The notes under the pieces: generated by a model
Databases searched by the model: none
What the model was told of the DNA's origin: nothing
Seen by the model: the letters and a program-made list of their open reading frames with translations, nothing else
Assembly (NCBI RefSeq): GCF_004354365.1
Contig: NZ_SJCY01000004.1
Span: 186,001-250,000, forward strand
Reading direction: 5' to 3'
Length of the DNA: 64,000 nucleotides
Source: Pedobacter changchengzhani
GTDB lineage: Bacteria > Bacteroidota > Bacteroidia > Sphingobacteriales > Sphingobacteriaceae
Part shown: one piece after another, positions 57,856-64,000 of the stretch
Numbering within the stretch: the stretch's first letter is position 1
How the letters are laid out: each line of letters starts with the position of its first letter
Made by a program: the position numbers and the translations under genes

Positions 57856-59337
57856 ATGAAAAAAATCTTTTTAATTATCTTTGCTATTGCGTCTATGAAT
57901 GCAAATGCGCAAAAAAATTCATTTCTAAATCAAAGTTTTTGGAAAGGTAATCCAGATGTTACTGCGATAAAAACAGAAATTGCCAAAGGTAATAGTGCAA
58001 GTGAATTGAGTAACAACGCAATGGATGCCGTCGTTTTAGCCATCAATAACAATGCATCCGAAGAAAGTATTTTATATTTATTGGCTCAACCCGGTAACGA
58101 TGTAAACAAAATTACGCACGATGGCAGAACTTATCTTTTTTGGGCCATGGCGAAAGGAAATTTACCAGTAACGGAAAATCTTTTAAAAAATGGAGCCAAA
58201 GTTAATGTTCAAGATAGTCACGGTTATTCTCCATTGATGTTTGCCTTAAATGCCGGTCAAAAGGATACTAAAATTTACGATTTATTGATTGAAAATGGTG
58301 TTGACCTTAAGAAGGAGCTTAATCCAGACGGTGCAAACGCATTGTTGATTGCCATTCCAAATGATGAAGATTTTTTGCTGACTAACTATTTTATTTCGAA
58401 AGGGTTAGACTTAAATAGTAAGGATGCGAGTGGCAACACGGCATTTAATTATGTTGCGAAATCGGGGAACATCGACCTGATGAATAAATTGATTTCAAAA
58501 GGGGTTAAATTTAACGATAACGCGATGATTATGGCTGCGCAAGGTAGCGGTGGGCGAACTTCCATTCCTAATTCATTAGCCGTATTTCAATATCTCGAAG
58601 GATCAAAAATTAAACCTAAAGCGTTGGGTACTAACGGAGAAACCGCTTTATTCTACATCGGCCGTAAGCCAAATCAACAAGAAATTATAAATTATTTTAT
58701 TTCAAAAGGAGTAGATGTAAATTTGGCCGATAAAGATGGTAATACCGCTTTTATAATGGCCTCGGGTAGTAATAAAGATCTGTCAACTATTAAGCTATTA
58801 GCGAAAAACATTCAAAATATCAATCACGTAAATTTAAAAGGAACTTCAGCTTTAGCAATGGCCTTTAAGGGAAATTCTGCAGAAATTGTTCAGTTTTTGG
58901 TGGATAGTGGTGCAGATCTAAGTGCTGTTGATAAACGTGGTGATAATATTGCATCTTACTTATTTCAAGGTTATTCAACAAGAAACCTTGCAGACTTTGA
59001 TTCAAAATTAAAATTGCTTACTGATAAAGGATTTGATTTTAAAACTACTCAATCCAATGGGAATTCTTTATATCATTTAGCCCTTGCTAAAAACGATTTA
59101 TCGTTATTAAAGCGTTTGGAGCCATTAAAAATTGATGTAAACCTTAAAAATGCAGATGGTTACACCGTATTGCATAAAGCAGCTATGACGGCAAAAAATG
59201 TAGAAATTTTGAATTATTTAATTTCTATTGGCGCGAAAAAGGATGCCACTACCGAATTTAAAGAAACAGCTTATGATTTGGCTGCAGAAAATGAATTTCT
59301 AACTAAAAATAAAGTATCAATCGACTTTTTAAAATAA
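57856..59337 (+). CDS. Secreted ankyrin-repeat protein
   Basis: I place the start at 57856 (MKKIFLI...), where a signal peptide (ANAQ) begins, rather than at 57817. The 493-residue product has about ten ankyrin repeats, for example THDGRTYLFWAMAKGNL, QDSHGYSPLMFALNAGQ and NADGYTVLHKAAM. Such proteins bind partner proteins, here in the periplasm or outer membrane. It is followed by DUF2271 and PepSY-reductase genes, seven and ten bases apart, suggesting one unit. Confidence 0.85.
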   Translation: MKKIFLIIFAIASMNANAQKNSFLNQSFWKGNPDVTAIKTEIAKGNSASELSNNAMDAVVLAINNNASEESILYLLAQPGNDVNKITHDGRTYLFWAMAKGNLPVTENLLKNGAKVNVQDSHGYSPLMFALNAGQKDTKIYDLLIENGVDLKKELNPDGANALLIAIPNDEDFLLTNYFISKGLDLNSKDASGNTAFNYVAKSGNIDLMNKLISKGVKFNDNAMIMAAQGSGGRTSIPNSLAVFQYLEGSKIKPKALGTNGETALFYIGRKPNQQEIINYFISKGVDVNLADKDGNTAFIMASGSNKDLSTIKLLAKNIQNINHVNLKGTSALAMAFKGNSAEIVQFLVDSGADLSAVDKRGDNIASYLFQGYSTRNLADFDSKLKLLTDKGFDFKTTQSNGNSLYHLALAKNDLSLLKRLEPLKIDVNLKNADGYTVLHKAAMTAKNVEILNYLISIGAKKDATTEFKETAYDLAAENEFLTKNKVSIDFLK

Positions 59338-59343
59338 CAAAAA

Positions 59344-59829
59344 ATGAATACAATTTATAAAATATTTCTTGGCATCTTGATGGTGCTATTCACTGGTTAC
59401 TCTTCAATGGCGCAAAAAGTAACTAAATACAAATGCATGTTACAAATGACCAATTATATGGGCGAAGGTGCTTATATAGTAGTTTCATTAATTGATGCAA
59501 AGGGCGCCTACGAAAAAACACTTTATGTAATGGGCGCTAATAAAAAATGGTATCACGATATTAAAGAATGGAATAAATTCTATAAAAAAAAACCATCAAA
59601 CATCAGCGCAATTACGGGTGCATCGGTAACAGGGGGCGATCGCAGTACCACCACATTTGAAATAGAAGACGCAAAATTGAACAAGGGATATACCATCCGT
59701 TTCGAATCGGCTGTGGAAGATAAAAAATACAATGTTAAAGATGTAGAAGTGCCTTTAACCACCGAAGGACTTGCGGCCAAAACCGAAGGCAAAGGGTATA
59801 TTAGGTACGTTCGTTTTAGCGCAAATTAA
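59344..59829 (+). CDS. DUF2271 protein with a flavinylation-like motif
   Basis: The 161-residue product has a signal peptide (ending SSMAQ) and a single beta-sandwich. Residues 90-96 (ITGASVT) resemble the motif (S/T)GA(T/S)x(T/S) where the ApbE transferase attaches FMN. DUF2271 proteins often sit beside PepSY and flavoreductase genes, as here. No apbE gene is visible in the window. A covalent FMN in the periplasm is therefore an inference. Confidence 0.78.
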   Translation: MNTIYKIFLGILMVLFTGYSSMAQKVTKYKCMLQMTNYMGEGAYIVVSLIDAKGAYEKTLYVMGANKKWYHDIKEWNKFYKKKPSNISAITGASVTGGDRSTTTFEIEDAKLNKGYTIRFESAVEDKKYNVKDVEVPLTTEGLAAKTEGKGYIRYVRFSAN

Positions 59830-59839
59830 GAGTTTTTTA

Positions 59840-62029
59840 ATGACAATTTCAATTTGGAGATACAGCCATTTAGCTTTGGCCGTATCTTCTTTTCTTTTTA
59901 TTACGCTCGCATCGTTAACTGGTATTGTGCTTTCTTTTAAGCCGGTGGCTGATAAAATGCAACCTTATAAAAGTGAAAATTTCAACAATCTTACCGTTGC
60001 ACAGCTCATCCCTAATGTAACCAAAAACTTTACCGATGTTATTGAGGTACATATTGACGAAAATAAGTTTGTTGTGATTGATGCTACGGATTTAAAGGAT
60101 CAATCAGGTAAGTTTTACATCGATCCAAATTCTGGCAAAGTTTTGGGTAAAGTTGCCAAAGAAAGTGAATTTTTTCAGTGGGTAACTGCATTGCACAGGT
60201 CGCTTTTTCTTCATCAACTGGGTCGGTTTTTTATTGGCTTGTCTTCGTTTTTGCTATTTTTGATTGCTACATCGGGCACAGTTTTAATTATTCAAAGGCA
60301 AAGAAGCATAAAAAGGTTTTTCGCCAAAATTGTTAAAGATAATTTCGCACAATATTACCACGTAGTTTTAGGTCGGTTGCTGTTAATCCCGATTATCATT
60401 ATTTCTGTTTCGGGCGTAATACTATCTTTTCAAACGTTCGAATTGTTTCCAGCACAAAAGGGTTCGCCTAAAATAAATCTCGATCTTTTAAAAATATCGC
60501 CAAAAACGGATTTAAAAGATTTTGCCATTTTCAGTAATACTAAACTTTCTGATGTGCAATCCATAGAATTTCCATTTTCTAACGATGTTGAAGATTATTT
60601 TACCGTTAAACTAAAGGATAAAGAAATTACAGTAAATCAACTTACTGGTGATGTTTTGAGTACTCAATTTTTATCAAAAACGAAACAGCTCGTTAACTTA
60701 AGCATGGATTTACACACCGGCAAAACAAGTGCAATTTGGGCAGTTGTGCTTGGTATCGCCTCTGTTAATATCTTATTTTTTATCTACTCTGGCTTTGCTA
60801 TTTGGTGGAAACGGAGGCAAGTTAAAATCAAGAATAAATATAAGGCGAGCGAAGCTGAATTTATTCTTTTGGTAGGTTCAGAAAATGGAACTACTTTTCA
60901 TTTTGCTAAAGCCATTTACCACCAATTGTTAAAAAGTGAAAAAGCAGTTTACATTGGTCAACTTAACGATTATATGGTTTTTCCAAAAGCTAAACAATTA
61001 GTTGTATTTACAGCTACTTACGGCATAGGCGAAGCGCCAACAAATGCGTCGAAATTTATTGATCTGTTAAAAAGAAGCCAGCAAAAACAACCCGTAGCTT
61101 TTAGTGTGGTGGGTTTTGGTTCGCATGGCTATCCCGATTTTTGCAAATTTGGTTACGAAGTAAATAACGTATTGTCGCAACAAAATTGGGCAGAACCACT
61201 TGTAGAAATTCATTGCGTAAATGATCGTTCACCAGGAGATTTTACAAAATGGGCAACTTTGTGGGCGCAAAATTCTGATATTTTACTTGATAATTTAACA
61301 GAATCATTAAAAGTTAAACCAGTTAAAACACAAATATTCGATGTTATTGAAAAGAAAATTTCTGTACAAGAAGAACCTTCATTTCTAATCAAATTGCGAC
61401 CTCGAAAAAACACTAAATTTAGATCGGGCGATTTGCTAACCATTTTCCCAGCAAACGATTATCGAGAGAGGCAGTATTCTATCGGTAAAATTGGCAACGA
61501 TTTACAATTGAGTGTTAAATTGCACCAAAATGGTTTGGGCTCAGGATTTTTACGTCAACTAGAAATCGGACAAGCGATAAACGCAACCCTTGTAAACAAC
61601 AAACATTTTCATTTTCCATTAAAAGCAAAAAAGGTAATTATGGTATCAAACGGTACTGGTATTGCGCCTTTTTTAGGGATGATAGATGAATATGGAAGCG
61701 AAAAAGAAATTCATTTATATTGTGGTTTTAGAGATGAAAATTCTTTTAATCTTTATGAAAGCATTTTAAATACCGAACTGCAAAAAGTTAAAAAAATCAA
61801 TATCGCATATTCTCGGAGCCACCAAAAGCAGTATGTAAAAGATTTATTGTTTAAAGATGCAGATTTTATTCATACAATCCTAAAAAATGGAGGTGTTATA
61901 ATGTTATGCGGTTCGTTAAATATGCAAAAAGATGTAATCGATTGGTTAGAAATTGTTTGCGAACAGAAAGCAGGTAAAAGCGTAAGTTATTATCAAGCTC
62001 GCGGTAAGCTTTTAATGGATTGTTATTGA
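59840..62029 (+). CDS. PepSY-TM / flavodoxin / flavin reductase fusion
   Basis: I place the start at 59840, ten bases after the DUF2271 stop. The 729-residue product has a PepSY-TM part with four membrane helices (about 1-340) including His residues in ALHRSLFLHQLG and DLHTGKTS. It is followed by a flavodoxin-like domain (GSENGTT, TATYGIGEAP) and a ferredoxin-reductase-like FAD/NAD(P) domain (ERQYSIG, VSNGTGIAPFLG). It should carry electrons from NAD(P)H via FAD, FMN and heme across the inner membrane to a periplasmic acceptor, plausibly the DUF2271 protein or ferric iron. Confidence 0.88.
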   Translation: MTISIWRYSHLALAVSSFLFITLASLTGIVLSFKPVADKMQPYKSENFNNLTVAQLIPNVTKNFTDVIEVHIDENKFVVIDATDLKDQSGKFYIDPNSGKVLGKVAKESEFFQWVTALHRSLFLHQLGRFFIGLSSFLLFLIATSGTVLIIQRQRSIKRFFAKIVKDNFAQYYHVVLGRLLLIPIIIISVSGVILSFQTFELFPAQKGSPKINLDLLKISPKTDLKDFAIFSNTKLSDVQSIEFPFSNDVEDYFTVKLKDKEITVNQLTGDVLSTQFLSKTKQLVNLSMDLHTGKTSAIWAVVLGIASVNILFFIYSGFAIWWKRRQVKIKNKYKASEAEFILLVGSENGTTFHFAKAIYHQLLKSEKAVYIGQLNDYMVFPKAKQLVVFTATYGIGEAPTNASKFIDLLKRSQQKQPVAFSVVGFGSHGYPDFCKFGYEVNNVLSQQNWAEPLVEIHCVNDRSPGDFTKWATLWAQNSDILLDNLTESLKVKPVKTQIFDVIEKKISVQEEPSFLIKLRPRKNTKFRSGDLLTIFPANDYRERQYSIGKIGNDLQLSVKLHQNGLGSGFLRQLEIGQAINATLVNNKHFHFPLKAKKVIMVSNGTGIAPFLGMIDEYGSEKEIHLYCGFRDENSFNLYESILNTELQKVKKINIAYSRSHQKQYVKDLLFKDADFIHTILKNGGVIMLCGSLNMQKDVIDWLEIVCEQKAGKSVSYYQARGKLLMDCY

Positions 62030-62221
62030 CATACTTAATCCACTTTTATTCTAAGCTGAATTAACTGAAAGTATAATATTAAAAGGTTCAAATAGTTAAT
62101 AAATTGATTGTTTAACTGGTGTTAGTTTATATTTATAAATAAAATTCTCGTTCATTTTCTTTAAAATTATTAACTTACCTGTGTATCATCAAAACCAAAA
62201 TTTGTTCGGTTTCTAATTAAA

Positions 62222-62923
62222 ATGAGCATATTCAAATTTAAGCAATTCGATGTAAATCAAAGCAATTGCGCAATGAAAATTAATACAGATGGGGTGTTGT
62301 TGGCTACTCTGGTAGAAAGTGATAATCCTAAATACATATTAGATATTGGAACGGGAACAGGCGTTTTGGCTTTAATGATGGCGCAACGTTTTCCAATGGC
62401 TCTTGTAGAAGCGGTCGAAATTGATGAAAACGCATCCGCGACTGCGGAAAAAAATTTTCAGTTATCGGCTTTTAGTAATCGATTATCAATTAACAATATA
62501 CCAATTGAGCAATATAACAATAAAGAGCACTTTGATTTAATCATTTCCAATCCTCCGTTTTTTGTAAACGATTTAAAAAATATAGAACAAAAAAAAGGAA
62601 TTGCGCGCCACACCAACGAAGAATTTTTTGTTAATTTAATTAAAAAGGTTGATGCGCTGTTGAGCGGAACAGGCAGTTTTTGGTTTATATTGCCAATTAA
62701 ACAGGCAAAATTATTAATAAAAGATGCGCTAGAAAAAGGGTTAATCCTCGCCAAAAAGATAGAGCTTCACTCTGATGAATCGAAACCGGCTTTTAGGTGG
62801 ATTGTTTGTTTAGCCAGAAATGGTGCTCAATGTAAAACAGAACATTTTTACATTTACGAAGGTGAAAAGGTTTATACACAATCTTATAAAGATTTACTAA
62901 AAGATTTCTTTTTGCAATATTAA
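62222..62923 (+). CDS. trmN6: tRNA1(Val) (adenine37-N6)-methyltransferase
   Basis: The 233-residue product is a Rossmann methyltransferase with the SAM motif DIGTGTGVLALMMAQR, then the catalytic NPPFF motif (ISNPPFFVN). The N-terminus FKFKQFDVNQSNCAMKINTDGVLL is typical of the YfiC/TrmN6 family, which modifies A37 of tRNA(Val). Full length for the family. Confidence 0.9.
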   Translation: MSIFKFKQFDVNQSNCAMKINTDGVLLATLVESDNPKYILDIGTGTGVLALMMAQRFPMALVEAVEIDENASATAEKNFQLSAFSNRLSINNIPIEQYNNKEHFDLIISNPPFFVNDLKNIEQKKGIARHTNEEFFVNLIKKVDALLSGTGSFWFILPIKQAKLLIKDALEKGLILAKKIELHSDESKPAFRWIVCLARNGAQCKTEHFYIYEGEKVYTQSYKDLLKDFFLQY

Positions 62924-62933
62924 GGTAGTTATT

Positions 62934-63015
62934 AGTGATGAGATATGAGTGATGAGTGATGAGTTGGCATGAGGTTAGTTATGAGGTAGGAGTGATGAGA
63001 TATAAGTGATGAGTG
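62934..63015. repeat. Short imperfect repeats of AGTGATGAG
   Basis: The 82 bases between trmN6 and the phosphodiesterase gene contain several copies of (A)GTGATGAG or close variants such as TATGAGTGATGAG. It looks like a low-complexity slippage tract. No regulatory role is evident. Confidence 0.6.
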
Positions 63016-63062
63016 GGGTTTGGCGAAAAAATAAGGCTTAAATAAAAGTAAGTAGGTACAAA

Positions 63063-63554
63063 ATGAAGAAGATTGGATTACTTTCTGATACGCATAGTTT
63101 TTTAGATGAAGCTGTTTTTAAGCATTTTAGCGAATGTGATGAAATTTGGCATGTTGGCGATTTTGGAAATGATGTAGCCGATAAATTAGCCGATTTTAAA
63201 CCACTGCGTGGCGTTTATGGTAATATTGATGATGCTACAATACGGTCGCAGTTTCCGGAGCATAATAGGTTTATGTGCGAAGGTGTGGACGTGTGGATGA
63301 CTCATATAGGCGGTTATCCAAATAAATATGCGCCACAGGTGAAGCCAGAAATCTACACTAAGCCACCTAAAGTATTTATTACCGGTCACTCACATATTTT
63401 AAAAGTAATGTTCGATGATAAAATTAAATGTTTGCATATAAATCCCGGCGCAGCAGGTAAACAGGGTTGGCATAAAGTACGTACCTTAATTAGATTTTGC
63501 ATTACTGACGAAAATATTCATACCTTAGAAGCCATAGAATTATCGGGTAGATAA
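63063..63554 (+). CDS. YfcE/MJ0936-family metallophosphodiesterase
   Basis: The 163-residue product has the metal-binding motifs of calcineurin-like enzymes: LLSDTHS, HVGDFG, GNIDD, TGHSH and HINPGA. Family members hydrolyse phosphodiesters in vitro. The physiological substrate is unknown. It lies 19 bases before the fbp start and may be co-transcribed with it. Confidence 0.9.
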   Translation: MKKIGLLSDTHSFLDEAVFKHFSECDEIWHVGDFGNDVADKLADFKPLRGVYGNIDDATIRSQFPEHNRFMCEGVDVWMTHIGGYPNKYAPQVKPEIYTKPPKVFITGHSHILKVMFDDKIKCLHINPGAAGKQGWHKVRTLIRFCITDENIHTLEAIELSGR

Positions 63555-63573
63555 TGTAAAAAGTACACTAAGT

Positions 63574-64000
63574 ATGATTCACGCCTTTAAAACACTTGGC
63601 CAGTTTATTATTCAGAAACAAGCAGATTTTCCTTATGCTAAAGGAGAACTTTCAAGGTTATTACGAGACATCGGCATTGCCGCCAAAATTGTAAACCGCG
63701 AAATTAATAAGGCCGGGTTAGTTGATATTTTAGGCGATGTTGGTACCACAAATGTGCAAGGCGAACAACAAAAAAAATTAGATGTTTACGCCAATGAACA
63801 ATTTATTGCGGCCTTAACCACCGGAGGCGAATGTTGCATCATCGCAACCGAAGAAGAGGAAGAAATCATCCATATTCAATCTCCAGTATCCGGAAACGCC
63901 AAATATATTGTCTGCATTGATCCTTTAGATGGCTCTTCGAATACCGATGTTAACGTTTCTGTGGGAACAATATTTTCTATTTACCGCCGTAAATCTGTTG
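63574..64000 (+). CDS. fbp: Fructose-1,6-bisphosphatase class 1 (5' part)
   Basis: About 142 codons are visible before the window ends. The N-terminus and the metal/substrate motif [21 protein letters not shown] match class I FBPase, which removes phosphate from fructose-1,6-bisphosphate in gluconeogenesis. The C-terminal part is beyond the edge. The start ATG at 63574 gives a normal N-terminus ([13 protein letters not shown]). Confidence 0.92.
   Translation, partial: MIHAFKTLGQFIIQKQADFPYAKGELSRLLRDIGIAAKIVNREINKAGLVDILGDVGTTNVQGEQQKKLDVYANEQFIAALTTGGECCIIATEEEEEIIHIQSPVSGNAKYIVCIDPLDGSSNTDVNVSVGTIFSIYRRKSV

Overview
The window looks like a chromosomal segment of a Bacteroidota bacterium of the Sphingobacteriaceae type (Pedobacter or Mucilaginibacter relatives). 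The reasons are low-GC DNA, many secreted or lipoprotein hypotheticals, a TonB-C protein, a DASS-porin-SdhCAB operon in the Bacteroidota order, an OprO/P-type porin, few Shine-Dalgarno-like sequences, and promoter -7 boxes of the TAnnTTTG type (for example 48016-48023). I saw no tRNA, rRNA, CRISPR array, prophage or intact transposon. The species is inferred only.

Region 1 (1-10.2 kb) is an accessory run of mostly minus-strand genes for exported or membrane proteins: lipoproteins, a TonB-C protein, a membrane-anchored protein with two ribosomal L7/L12-type C-terminal domains, a zinc-ribbon protein, and a secreted protein with a caspase-like His/Cys pattern. Most have no recognisable function. 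A decayed copy of one of the genes lies between two of them.

Region 2 (10.5-43.1 kb) is a coherent energy-limitation or low-oxygen module. It holds an MlaE-MlaF-MlaD lipid transport operon with a UspA gene and a complete N-type ATPase operon (atpD-C-Q-R-B-E-F-A-G) behind a PRC-barrel gene. It also holds a zinc alcohol dehydrogenase, phosphoketolase, a triple-BON protein, acetate kinase with a type II P-type ATPase, a divergent Usp, an L,D-transpeptidase, and a porin / dicarboxylate symporter / succinate dehydrogenase-fumarate reductase operon. In the middle lies a PAS histidine kinase with a response regulator that fuses a receiver to a Crp/Fnr-type DNA-binding protein. Nine TGA-N6-TCA palindromes lie in front of these genes. 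In several cases they sit at one fixed spacing (33 nt centre to centre) from a promoter-like CTTTA/TTTG box, so I propose that they are the operators of this regulator.

Region 3 (43.1-48.0 kb) holds a CheB-CheR-PAS-histidine kinase fusion, followed by about 0.8 kb of tandem foldback repeats (five copies).

Region 4 (48.05-54.3 kb) is a tightly overlapping six-gene operon with its own promoter: a PqqD-like protein, an HprK-like kinase starting at TTG, two glycosyltransferases (three GT-A domains), an ABC exporter and a nucleotidyltransferase. It resembles the accessory half of peptide natural-product (RiPP) clusters but has no visible precursor, lasso B2 protease or cyclase. It is the best candidate in the window for an undescribed system.

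Region 5 (54.4-64.0 kb) holds an alpha-glucan phosphorylase-like protein whose PLP lysine is replaced by Thr, a TraB/GumN protein, a half-size EamA protein, and an ankyrin / DUF2271 / PepSY-flavodoxin-reductase operon that looks like an extracytosolic electron-transfer system. After these come housekeeping genes: tRNA m6A methyltransferase, a YfcE-type phosphodiesterase and the 5' part of fructose-1,6-bisphosphatase.
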